Below are positions 25,812 to 34,822 of a DNA stretch of 34,822 bases, in pieces. Origin of the DNA: Gammaproteobacteria bacterium. Lineage in GTDB: Bacteria > Pseudomonadota > Gammaproteobacteria > GCA-001735895. The translations under genes and the position numbers were made by a program. Location: NCBI GenBank assembly GCA_024232855.1, contig JAAEPH010000181.1, forward strand, positions 1 to 34,822, read 5' to 3'. The notes below the pieces were generated by a model. It searched no databases. It saw nothing but the letters and a program-made list of their open reading frames with translations, and was not told the DNA's origin. Within the stretch, counting starts at the first letter, position 1. Each line of letters starts with the position of its first letter.

Positions 25812-27770
25812 TCAGGGGAGCAGTTCGAGTGCAACCGGGAAAACCGAATTACCGTTGACCGGTCCACCGCCAGGGGTCACCCACAAATCGGTATGATCGT
25901 GCAGGGCCTGGTAGTAGTTGATCTTGCTCTCTAGCCGGTGCATGAACTCGATCTGTACCTTGGCGGACCACTCTTCCCAGGTTTCCAGGGTCAGGTTCAT
26001 GACCTCGCCGGTATAGGGTAAATCCTCGATATACTCGCGCATGTAACCCATGTCGGCGAGATTGGCGCCCGCACCGGAGGTGCTGCCAGCAACCGAAGAA
26101 GGATCTCGACTCACCGTCGCCGCCAGGCTTTTCAGATCGTCGATAAAATTCTGCGGGCTGAGCACGCCTTCCTCGGCGAGTTCCAGCACCTGCTGCATGA
26201 CATACTTGAGGTCGCTGAGCTGATCCCGGGTCAGGAGGACACGGACATCAACCGCCGAACGTCCGGGATTGAGAAAGTCGCGGTCAACCATCCAGGCGTC
26301 GAAAACCGCCGGGAGCGGCTGCCCCGATTCCTTTTGCAGGTAGCGCATGCGCAGCGCATGACCGAGCTTGGCGACACGGCCCTGTAATTGCGAGAGTTGC
26401 GTCTGACCGGACTGTTGTTGCGGCAGCGGCAACGGCGGCACGCCGTTGGTGGTTGTCAACACCTGCTGCGTAATCTGGTTGGCGAGCACTTCCAGCACGT
26501 TACCGAACTCGTCGACCTGGCCGAGACTGACACCGTAGTAAAAATCCCCGATTCCCGGGTAGTAGGACAACTGCTTGTACCGGGTTTCGGCGGCTTCATG
26601 ATCCGCCGCAACCGCGGGCGTGCGTAGATGCAGCACCCAGATCGAAACGCCCTTGTCAAACGCAAACTGGCGCAGAGCCTGGGCGCTGAGCCGGGTTTCG
26701 CTCAGCGAGTCATGGCTATCACGCGGCCCCGCATCGGTTATCAGCACCACGTAACGCGCATCGAACTGGGTCCAGTCGGTTTCCTCGATCGCCGATTTAA
26801 TGCCCGCGTAGGCGTCTTCGCGAAAGTCCCGACTGGATACCTGGGACGGGTTCAGCGAATTGACGCGCTCGAAGAATTGCTTGACGTCGGTGCCCTGCTG
26901 CAAGCTGACATAACGACGGGTCAGGTACTCGAGTTCCGGCACCTCGTCGATGTTATCGCGGTAAGCCGTCAAACCAAAACCAACCTGGTTGGTCAACCCC
27001 TGCGTTTCGATCGCCGAGTACACTTTAGCCACGGCTTCACGCGTGCGATCGATGTACGGACCCATCGACTGGGTGGAGTCGATGACAAAGTGGATTCCGC
27101 TGCGATAGCTGCGTTTTTCTGGCGGGGTGGCGGCAGAGCCTGACCCCGGGTTGGTGTCTTCCAGCGGTACACTGGCAATTTCCAGCAGGCGCGCCTGTTC
27201 GTTGCCGAGGTAAACGTCTTCATGCTGCTTGATTGGCACCAGGTAAAAATTTCCGCGGATATCGAGATGAGCCTCAGGCTGGATGGCGGTCACCGGCGAA
27301 TCCGCGGGCATCTCGTCGTTTACGACCGAGTCGTACAGCGCCTGGTAGCCTTGCTTGTCGTAATCCTCGACCAGCTTCTGCAAATCATCCTTGTTATTGA
27401 ACATCATGACCCGCTGTATATCCTGGGGATCCTTGAAGGAGACGGTCAACGCCTGGTTCCAGGCGATGGCCTTGTCGCGCTTCACCCAGCCCGCGATCTT
27501 GCCGAAACTGCCGTAACCGACCTTGAGCCATTCACTGCCTCTCTCGTAAACGTAGAGCACGCTGAACGGAATGATTTCGCTGGAAGCGGCCGACGACGCC
27601 ACCGGGATTTCGTAGAGACGCGCCTCGGGGATGCTGAGAACGCGTTGATACAGGGCCTTTTTGCCTTCCATCAATAGCGGCTTGTCGTCGGCAAACAGAT
27701 TCCCCGCATGCACGACCAGCAAACACATCAGCAGCAGACTAAATTTGGTTTGACCGGACTTGATGTGCAT
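25812..27770 (-). CDS. Exported SH3-like and VWA-domain protein (PpkA C-terminal-like)
   Basis: A 652-residue secreted or periplasmic protein. A signal peptide is clear (residues 1-27, MHIKSGQTKFSLLLMCLLVV then HAGNLFA). An SH3-like segment follows at about 45-105 (RLYEIPVAS... VLYVYERGSEWLKVGYGSFG ... GWVKRD). The von Willebrand A domain starts near 222 (SGIHFVIDSTQSM) with a MIDAS site D231-S-T-Q-S235 and Asp346 in VVLITDAGPRD. About 270 residues of mostly helical C-terminal sequence end at ALELLP. Wording and order resemble the periplasmic part of PpkA-type kinases, which carry a VWA domain, but no kinase domain is fused here. The start at 27770 is preceded by AGGT. It is the second gene of a four-gene operon with a Sel1-repeat protein and an ABC pair, implying a membrane signalling or envelope-remodelling assembly. 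Confidence 0.8.
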   Translation of the reverse strand: MHIKSGQTKFSLLLMCLLVVHAGNLFADDKPLLMEGKKALYQRVLSIPEARLYEIPVASSAASSEIIPFSVLYVYERGSEWLKVGYGSFGKIAGWVKRDKAIAWNQALTVSFKDPQDIQRVMMFNNKDDLQKLVEDYDKQGYQALYDSVVNDEMPADSPVTAIQPEAHLDIRGNFYLVPIKQHEDVYLGNEQARLLEIASVPLEDTNPGSGSAATPPEKRSYRSGIHFVIDSTQSMGPYIDRTREAVAKVYSAIETQGLTNQVGFGLTAYRDNIDEVPELEYLTRRYVSLQQGTDVKQFFERVNSLNPSQVSSRDFREDAYAGIKSAIEETDWTQFDARYVVLITDAGPRDSHDSLSETRLSAQALRQFAFDKGVSIWVLHLRTPAVAADHEAAETRYKQLSYYPGIGDFYYGVSLGQVDEFGNVLEVLANQITQQVLTTTNGVPPLPLPQQQSGQTQLSQLQGRVAKLGHALRMRYLQKESGQPLPAVFDAWMVDRDFLNPGRSAVDVRVLLTRDQLSDLKYVMQQVLELAEEGVLSPQNFIDDLKSLAATVSRDPSSVAGSTSGAGANLADMGYMREYIEDLPYTGEVMNLTLETWEEWSAKVQIEFMHRLESKINYYQALHDHTDLWVTPGGGPVNGNSVFPVALELLP

Positions 27771-27791
27771 CGCGTTACCTGTTGACTATCC

Positions 27792-28412
27792 CTATTGAAT
27801 ATTAAGCAGCAGCTGCCTGGCTTCCGGATTACCCGTTGTCGCGGCGTCTTGCGCCCATTGGCGCAGCTTGTCGATACTCTCGGCGGCAGCCGGCTGCCCC
27901 AGCTCGGCCGCTTTGCTGTACCACTTGTAGGCCTGGATGACATCGGCCTGGTCGAGCAATGAATTCTCGGCCTGGAACAGCAATGGATCCGACAATTGCG
28001 CCATCATCATCATGGCCGGCACAAAATTTTCACGCGCCGCGAAAAAATACAGCAGATGTGCATCGGCAAGGCTGCCCTCATGCTGGAATTTTTTCGCCTT
28101 TTCGTAAACCTGCGCCAGTGGATAGGGCTGGCCGGCGGCACGTATCTGTCCGATATACTCGCGTGCGCGCATGCCGGGGGGCAGCAGCAGGCTGCGTTCT
28201 ATGGTGCCCTCAGACGAACTGCCTTCGGACAAATTGCTTTCGGGCGAACTGCCTTCTTCGATGACCTGGCTGTCTTCGGCTTTACCCGGTACACGCGCAT
28301 CACGACGATCGCCACCAAGAAAAACAAACAGAATCAGGCCGATAACAATCAGCGCAATCCAGGTTAGTGGATTTCGCCGACCCCGTGGCGCCTGCTCATT
28401 TAACTCTGACAT
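27792..28412 (-). CDS. Membrane-anchored Sel1-repeat protein
   Basis: A 206-residue protein with a short cytoplasmic tail (MSELNEQAPRGRRNPL), one transmembrane helix (about 17-34, TWIALIVIGLILFVFLGG), an acidic and Ser-rich linker (EEGSSPESNLSEGSSSEGT), and a helical C-terminal domain with a recognisable Sel1-like unit (VIQAYKWYSKAAELGQPAAA). Upstream helices (LAQVYEKAKKFQHEGSLADA, HLLYFFAAREN) look like a second, degenerate unit. Sel1/TPR-like repeats bind protein partners, so this may tether the VWA protein or ABC transporter. The ATG at 28412 is chosen because the upstream in-frame sequence is basic and unlike a protein. No strong Shine-Dalgarno precedes it. It is the first gene after the promoter at 28489-28517. 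Confidence 0.75.
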   Translation of the reverse strand: MSELNEQAPRGRRNPLTWIALIVIGLILFVFLGGDRRDARVPGKAEDSQVIEEGSSPESNLSEGSSSEGTIERSLLLPPGMRAREYIGQIRAAGQPYPLAQVYEKAKKFQHEGSLADAHLLYFFAARENFVPAMMMMAQLSDPLLFQAENSLLDQADVIQAYKWYSKAAELGQPAAAESIDKLRQWAQDAATTGNPEARQLLLNIQ

Positions 28413-28488
28413 GTCATGCTTCGGTGATTTCGATGTTTTATGTTTCGTTATTCGGCCGCGAGGTGGCCGGCGCTGACGGCATCGGCGA

Positions 28489-28517
28489 ATTATAAACACT
28501 TGTAGTCAGCGGGTAAA
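28489..28517 (-). promoter_or_regulatory. Sigma70-like promoter for the Sel1-VWA-ABC operon
   Basis: On the minus strand a perfect TATAAT -10 box lies at 28494-28489. It is preceded after exactly 17 nt by TTTACC (28517-28512), which matches the -35 consensus at four of six positions. Initiation near 28482 would give a leader of about 70 nt. The -35 box touches the end of a 14-bp direct repeat. Confidence 0.55.
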
Positions 28518-28546
28518 TTTAACTGCCCAATTATTTAACTGCCCAA
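28517..28546. repeat. Near-tandem 14-bp direct repeat (16-bp period)
   Basis: ATTTAACTGCCCAA occurs at 28517-28530 and again at 28533-28546. The copies overlap the -35 region and upstream flank of the operon promoter. They could be paired regulator-binding sites or a simple duplication. Confidence 0.75.
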
Positions 28547-28548
28547 CA

Positions 28549-28578
28549 AAATGAGTGTTAACTAAATGAGTGTTAACT
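28549..28578. repeat. Perfect 15-bp tandem duplication at the lptE stop codon
   Basis: AAATGAGTGTTAACT occurs at 28549-28563 and again directly at 28564-28578. On the minus strand the junction of the two copies creates the TAG that ends lptE. With one copy, lptE would read four residues further before TAA. Confidence 0.85.
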
Positions 28579-29053
28579 GCCTGATCAACTGATCGAACAG
28601 GGCCTTTTCCAGGTCCCGCGTCACCGTATCTTTCTCGCGATCCGATGAAAGCAGGTTATCGTCATCCAGGGAAACATCCTTCCGCTGCGACAGGGTGCTC
28701 AACGGCACTACGGTCTTGCCCTCGGCGGATTTTACACTGAAATCGAGCTGGCGCGTAATACGCTTGACGTTTGCGCCCGTGCCGGCACCGGTCGCCATCT
28801 GCCGATCCGGTACTTTTTTCAGGTAGACGCTGAGTTTTACCGCGCCGCTGTCGGGCTGTTCAACCAATGTGGCGCCGGCCTGGGTCAGGCGGCGCTGCAA
28901 GGCTTTTAGCTGAGACTGGTTGAAACCGTTGTCGGACAGGTAAATCGATGCCAGCTGGTCCGGTAGATCCGCGGTTCCAGCCAGCCTGAAACCGCAGGCC
29001 GACAGGTTCAGAGCGAAGCAGAGCATCAATATAAGCGGGCTAGTCCTATGCAT
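28562..29053 (-). CDS. lptE: LptE, LPS-assembly outer-membrane lipoprotein
   Basis: A 163-residue lipoprotein that plugs the LptD barrel and helps deliver LPS to the cell surface. The signal peptide MHRTSPLILMLCFALNLSAC has a lipobox L-S-A-C with Cys20, followed by GFRLAGTADLPDQLASIYL, typical of LptE (formerly RlpB). The central region has the mixed alpha-beta pattern of the family (LSVYLKKVPDRQMATGAGTG ... ITRQLDFSVKSAEGKTV). It begins 4 nt after leuS, and the ATG at 29053 gives a proper lipoprotein signal. Its stop codon is produced by a 15-bp tandem duplication that shortens the tail slightly. In many relatives holA follows directly; here the Sel1-VWA-ABC operon intervenes. Confidence 0.92.
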   Translation of the reverse strand: MHRTSPLILMLCFALNLSACGFRLAGTADLPDQLASIYLSDNGFNQSQLKALQRRLTQAGATLVEQPDSGAVKLSVYLKKVPDRQMATGAGTGANVKRITRQLDFSVKSAEGKTVVPLSTLSQRKDVSLDDDNLLSSDREKDTVTRDLEKALFDQLIRQLTLI

Positions 29054-29057
29054 CGAT

Positions 29058-31562
<2,505 letters not shown>

Positions 31563-31583
31563 TTAACCTGTGTATTGCAGCTG
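31563..31583. repeat. Solo copy of the element A/B terminal repeat
   Basis: TTAACCTGTGTATTGCAGCT plus G matches the left end of element A (11371 onward) at 17 of 21 positions, including the first eight bases and TATTGCA. It lies in the 106-nt gap between leuS and lnt. No convincing inverted partner is seen nearby; the CTAG at 31612-31615 is at the right orientation but the bases before it match poorly. Confidence 0.4.
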
Positions 31584-31606
31584 TGTATTTTCCCGGTCGC
31601 CAGCCT

Positions 31607-31620
31607 GCCGGCTAGCCGGC
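31607..31620. repeat. 14-bp perfect palindrome across the lnt stop codon
   Basis: GCCGGCTAGCCGGC is self-complementary and contains the TAG stop of lnt (minus strand). On the plus strand it is followed by TTTT, but on the strand of lnt transcription no T-run follows. Its role is unclear. Confidence 0.55.
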
Positions 31621-33129
31621 TTTTGCCTTACGCAACGCAAGTAATAGCAACAGTGCTATTGGCAGCAGGCCAACCAGCCACTGGAGCTTAGCGAAATAAA
31701 AGAACGGCGTGACTCCGCTGCGGCCCTGCACTACCTCGGTGATCGACTGGGTTTTGAACTGTTCGGTGACGGATAACACCCTGCCCTTGTGATCGATAAA
31801 AGCGGTGATACCGGTATTGGTGGCGCGCATCATCATGCGCTCGGTTTCCTGGCTGCGCATCTGCGCGATCTGCATGTGCTGGTGCGGCGCGGTCGAGTTA
31901 CCGAACCAGGCATCGTTGCTGAGATTGACGAGCAGATTTGCATCCGGTAACGCAAGCTGCACATCGCGGCTGAAGACATCTTCGAAACAGATCGAAACAC
32001 CCAGTTGTAAACCGTCGACCTGCATTAATTTCTGCTCTTTGGGGCCCGCGGTCAGATCCGAATAGGGAATGCTGATCAAACCGCTGAGTAAATCGAGCAG
32101 CCAGCGCATCGGGTAGTATTCGCCGAACATGACCAGGTGACGCTTGTGGTAGAGGCCGCGTTCCCGGCCGAGCTGAATGACGCTGTTGTAAAACTGGTTT
32201 TGCGCGTTACCGGCGAACACGAGGCCACTGATTATGGCGCTACCATTCTCCAGCGCCGCCGCCTGTAGTGGTGCTAGCAACGAAGTTTCGATATCGCTCG
32301 AATGGCCGGGCAAAGCGGTTTCGGGCCAGATGATCAAATCGCTGTCCCAGTGCCGGCCAGTCTCGCGCCAGTAGGTATTGAAGATGTTTTGCCGTTGATC
32401 ACGGCGCCATTTTAGTTCCTGCGGAATATTTCCCTGCACCATGGTGACCTTGAGCGGTTGCGCCATCGGTTCGCTCCATTCCAGCTGTTGCAGCAGCCAT
32501 CCCGACAACGGGATCACCAGTATCACGGCCAGTTTCAGGACCAGCACCGGGTAGCGACGCTCACGCACGGCGACGATCAGCGCCACCGCCATCAGGATAC
32601 ACAGTGCGCCGATGCCGTAGACGCCCACCAGTGGCGCAAAACCGGCGAGTGGCGACGGGGTTTGCGAGTAGCCCAGGCTCAGCCAGGGCATACCGGTCCC
32701 GAACCAGCCCTTGACCCACTCCAGGCCAAACCACAGCAGCGGCAGCAACCACAGCCCTCGAGTACCCAGCAGGCGTTGGGCGCAGCCCCAGAAAACCAGG
32801 ATGAGTCCCGGCGTCAGTGCGAGATAGATCGCCATCAACCCGGTAATACCGCCCGCGACCAGCGGTGGCGCCATGCCGAAGTCGTGCAGGCTGTTGTAAA
32901 TCCAGTACACGCCGCAACCAAAGTAGCCGATTCCGAACAACCAGCCGCTGGCGAACAGGCGCTGTAGCGAGGATTCGTCTCGGTTTAGCCAGAACAGGCA
33001 GGCTGGAGCCAGAATCGCCAGCGGCCACAGGTAAAAAGGCGCAAACGCGAGCACCAGTATTGCGCCCAGCAACAGGGACGAGCTCAGTCTGATATAAGAG
33101 GATCTGAAACTAATGACGTTCAGCGGCAC
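31612..33129 (-). CDS. lnt: Apolipoprotein N-acyltransferase Lnt
   Basis: A 505-residue inner-membrane enzyme that adds the third acyl chain to the N-terminal Cys of lipoproteins. The N-terminal half has about seven hydrophobic segments (for example SSSLLLGAILVLAFAPFYLW, GLMAIYLALTPGLILVFWGC). The nitrilase-like periplasmic domain carries the catalytic triad in IWPETALPGH (Glu), YHKRHLVMFGEYYP (Lys) and GVSICFEDVF (Cys). A final helix, LVGLLPIALLLLLAL, ends the protein. Length matches E. coli Lnt (512). The GTG at 33129, inside the end of corC (20-nt overlap), is the most plausible start: it is preceded by a GGTGG-like site and gives a normal N-terminus. The corC-lnt pairing is standard, and the lipoprotein LptE encoded downstream is one of its likely substrates. 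Confidence 0.94.
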   Translation of the reverse strand: MPLNVISFRSSYIRLSSSLLLGAILVLAFAPFYLWPLAILAPACLFWLNRDESSLQRLFASGWLFGIGYFGCGVYWIYNSLHDFGMAPPLVAGGITGLMAIYLALTPGLILVFWGCAQRLLGTRGLWLLPLLWFGLEWVKGWFGTGMPWLSLGYSQTPSPLAGFAPLVGVYGIGALCILMAVALIVAVRERRYPVLVLKLAVILVIPLSGWLLQQLEWSEPMAQPLKVTMVQGNIPQELKWRRDQRQNIFNTYWRETGRHWDSDLIIWPETALPGHSSDIETSLLAPLQAAALENGSAIISGLVFAGNAQNQFYNSVIQLGRERGLYHKRHLVMFGEYYPMRWLLDLLSGLISIPYSDLTAGPKEQKLMQVDGLQLGVSICFEDVFSRDVQLALPDANLLVNLSNDAWFGNSTAPHQHMQIAQMRSQETERMMMRATNTGITAFIDHKGRVLSVTEQFKTQSITEVVQGRSGVTPFFYFAKLQWLVGLLPIALLLLLALRKAKAG

Positions 33130-33973
33130 GCCCACCGCTATCGATAACCTGGTACAGGTGGACCTGGCGGTTATCGGCACGCATCACCTTGAAGGTCAAA
33201 GCGTCGAGGGTAATCGATTCACCGCGTTCCGGAAGATAGCCGATTTGACGCAGCAGGTAACCGCCGATGGTTTCGACATCGTCAATTTCAAACTCGGTGT
33301 CGAAATATTCATTGAATTCCGGCAGTGGCGTCAATGCGCGCACGCTGTACCGATTGGAGCCATGCGGCTGGATGTCGGCCTCTTCATCTTCGTCGTCGTA
33401 TTCGTCATCGATCTTGCCGACGATTTGTTCGAGCACGTCTTCGATGGTAATCAATCCGGAGACACCGCCGTACTCGTCGACGATCATCGCCATGTGACTG
33501 CGATTGAGTCGAAATTCCTTTAACAACACGTTGAGGCGTTTGCTCTCCGGAATAAACGATGCCGGGCGGATGTATTCATTGATTTCGAAATTCTGACCCG
33601 GTTGCTGCGACAGCGACAGCGTCAGTAAATCCTTGGCCAGCAGGATACCGACCAGGTCGTCCTTATCGTCGTCGATTACCGGAAAACGCGAATGCCCCGA
33701 TTCGGTAATTTTATCGATTATCTCGGTGAAGCCGTCTTCGTGATCCAGCACCACCATTTGACCGCGCGGTATCATGATGTCGCGTACATGCATGTCGGCA
33801 ACCTGCAGCACGCCCTCGATCATGGATAGCTCGTCGGCGCCAATTAACTCGCTCGAGCGAAGATTTTTTAACAACTCCAGCAGCTGCTTCTGATTCTGGG
33901 GTCCACTGGAAAAAATGTTATGGATACGATCCAGCCACCCCATTGACGACCCGCCGTGTTCAGCGTCAGCCAT
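33110..33973 (-). CDS. corC: CorC/YbeX, CBS-domain magnesium and cobalt efflux-associated protein
   Basis: A 287-residue cytoplasmic protein (E. coli YbeX/CorC 292). Two CBS domains bind adenosyl nucleotides: VRDIMIPRGQMVVLDHEDGF ... GHSRFPVIDDDKDDLVGILL at about 63-120, and a second ending HMAMIVDEYGGVSGLITIED near 165-185. An acidic stretch DDEYDDEDEEAD then leads to the C-terminal CorC/HlyC domain (ETIGGYLLRQIGYLPERGES). The membrane DUF21 domain of CorB-type proteins is absent, as expected for CorC. The ATG at 33973 has AGGA 6 nt upstream; the GTG at 33985 is less likely. The gene overlaps lnt by 20 nt and follows ybeY by 26 nt. Confidence 0.95.
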   Translation of the reverse strand: MADAEHGGSSMGWLDRIHNIFSSGPQNQKQLLELLKNLRSSELIGADELSMIEGVLQVADMHVRDIMIPRGQMVVLDHEDGFTEIIDKITESGHSRFPVIDDDKDDLVGILLAKDLLTLSLSQQPGQNFEINEYIRPASFIPESKRLNVLLKEFRLNRSHMAMIVDEYGGVSGLITIEDVLEQIVGKIDDEYDDEDEEADIQPHGSNRYSVRALTPLPEFNEYFDTEFEIDDVETIGGYLLRQIGYLPERGESITLDALTFKVMRADNRQVHLYQVIDSGGRAAERH

Positions 33974-33999
33974 TTCTGTCCTCACTGCGGTCTGTAGGC

Positions 34000-34449
34000 T
34001 CAGTCATTATACGGATTTGTATAGCCCAGGGTATCGAGAATTTCTACTTCGAGTGCCTCCATGCGCGCCGCCTGGGCCTCGGTATGATGATCGTATCCCT
34101 GTAGATGCAGCATGCCATGTATCACTAGATGGGCCCAATGCGCGTCCAGGCTCCTACCCTGCGCCATCGCCTCGGTCACAACCAGCGGGGCGCAAATCAC
34201 CAGGTCTCCAAGGCAGTCGTAATCGAGCAACTCGCTGTCCGCGGGAAAAGCCAGCACGTTGGTGGCGCTGTCGCGGTCGCGAAACTGCCTGTTTAACGAA
34301 CGACTTTCAGGCTCATCGACGACACGGATAGTTTGCTCCAGGCGCGCATAATCGGCTTGCAGGGCTGCCTTCAACCATTGCTGAACCTGCCTGGCCGCGG
34401 GTACCGAGGTAGCGGCCGACTCGTTTTGCAGATCAAGAATTATTGCCAT
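34000..34449 (-). CDS. ybeY: YbeY endoribonuclease
   Basis: A 149-residue zinc-dependent endoribonuclease involved in 16S rRNA 3'-end maturation and ribosome quality control. The metal motif [11 protein letters not shown] is present with His111, His115 and His121, and the conserved Arg/Asn loop is in [20 protein letters not shown]. Length matches E. coli YbeY (155). The start at 34449 gives [11 protein letters not shown]; upstream in-frame residues to 34539 overlap ybeZ and are not family sequence. The gene overlaps the end of ybeZ by 17 nt. Confidence 0.95.
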   Translation of the reverse strand: MAIILDLQNESAATSVPAARQVQQWLKAALQADYARLEQTIRVVDEPESRSLNRQFRDRDSATNVLAFPADSELLDYDCLGDLVICAPLVVTEAMAQGRSLDAHWAHLVIHGMLHLQGYDHHTEAQAARMEALEVEILDTLGYTNPYND

Positions 34450-34822
34450 TCTCGAACTGGTCGTAGGCTTCGACGATCGATTGCACCAGGGGGTGGCGGA
34501 CGACATCACGTGACGTGAAATAGGTAAAACCGATTTCATCCAGCGCTTCCAGTATTTTGAGACTGTGGCGCAGTCCCGAGGCTTTCTGGTCGGGCAAATC
34601 GGTTTGCGTGAGATCGCCGGTTACTACTGCACGCGAGCCGAAACCGATACGGGTGAGGAACATCTTCATCTGCGTCGGCGTGGTGTTCTGCGCCTCGTCG
34701 AGGATGACGAAGGCATTGTTGAGGGTACGCCCGCGCATGTAGGCAAGCGGCGCCACCTCGATGATATGACGCGAAATCAGTTTCTCGACCTTGTCGAAAC
34801 CGATCATTTCATAGAGCGCGTC
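34433..34822 (-). CDS. ybeZ: YbeZ, PhoH-like ATPase (partial, C-terminal part)
   Basis: About 129 C-terminal residues of a PhoH-family P-loop ATPase; the 5' part lies beyond the window end at 34822. Visible are [20 protein letters not shown], the family segment [20 protein letters not shown] with DEAQNTT (Walker B-like Asp-Glu), [20 protein letters not shown] with TQTDLP, and [20 protein letters not shown]. Walker A would be upstream. In E. coli, YbeZ interacts with YbeY and is encoded directly before it; the same order and a 17-nt overlap occur here. Confidence 0.95.
   Translation of the reverse strand, partial: DALYEMIGFDKVEKLISRHIIEVAPLAYMRGRTLNNAFVILDEAQNTTPTQMKMFLTRIGFGSRAVVTGDLTQTDLPDQKASGLRHSLKILEALDEIGFTYFTSRDVVRHPLVQSIVEAYDQFENGNNS

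Noticed and set aside
23869-27770. A type VI secretion locus
   Set aside because: Only VWA and ABC proteins resembling its regulatory branch are present; there are no tss genes, hcp, vgrG, kinase or phosphatase.
31563-31615. A complete 53-bp mini-element between the solo repeat and the CTAG at the lnt stop
   Set aside because: The right-hand 21 bases match the expected inverted end at only about 8-9 positions.

Overview
The window looks like a chromosomal segment of a gammaproteobacterium. GC is fairly high by eye and was not computed. The evidence is gene order: the minus strand carries ybeZ-ybeY-corC-lnt, then leuS-lptE, then holA-proA-nadD-rsfS-rlmH-maf-rng-yhdP-(small exported protein)-tldD. 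These blocks are conserved in Gammaproteobacteria, and proA directly before nadD-rsfS-rlmH recalls Pseudomonas-like arrangements. No tRNA, rRNA, CRISPR array or prophage was seen.

Plus-strand half (1-11994). A DksA/TraR-type zinc-finger protein and a YdcH-like DUF465 protein come first. A minus-strand pseudogene of the trimethylamine/dimethylamine dehydrogenase family (787-2230) follows, carrying a frameshift, a nonsense codon and a large internal deletion. Next is argE, then a four-gene set: retropepsin-like 'zinc protease', rimK, a succinylglutamate desuccinylase/aspartoacylase-family hydrolase and, after a REP-like hairpin, a short asparaginase-domain protein. An RND efflux pair (periplasmic adaptor and inner-membrane pump, overlapping by 11 nt) completes this half.

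Repeat-rich junction (11371-12293). A 278-bp segment with perfect 22-bp terminal inverted repeats (TTAA ends), an orphan 118-codon gene, and a 303-bp segment with related but diverged ends (CTAG ends) lie back to back. The second segment contains a 22-bp perfect inverted repeat. Together they look like a small non-autonomous transposable-element family with YTAR-type ends. The start codon of the orphan gene and the stop codons of the orphan gene and tldD fall inside the element ends. A third end-like copy lies between lnt and leuS.

Minus-strand half (12290-34822). This is mostly housekeeping: RNA processing and ribosome biogenesis (ybeY, rlmH, rsfS, rng), cofactor and amino-acid synthesis (nadD, proA), the replication clamp loader (holA), leucyl-tRNA synthetase, and envelope assembly (lnt, lptE, yhdP). 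The accessory part is a four-gene operon at 23869-28412 placed between lptE and holA, which are usually adjacent. It has its own good sigma70-like promoter and encodes a membrane-anchored Sel1-repeat protein, an exported SH3-like/VWA-domain protein, and an ABC ATPase with an FtsX-like permease. The layout recalls the VWA part of the kinase PpkA with the TagS/TagT ABC proteins of the type VI secretion phosphorylation pathway, but no kinase, phosphatase or secretion gene is visible. I consider this operon and the YTAR-ended elements the two most interesting things in the window.
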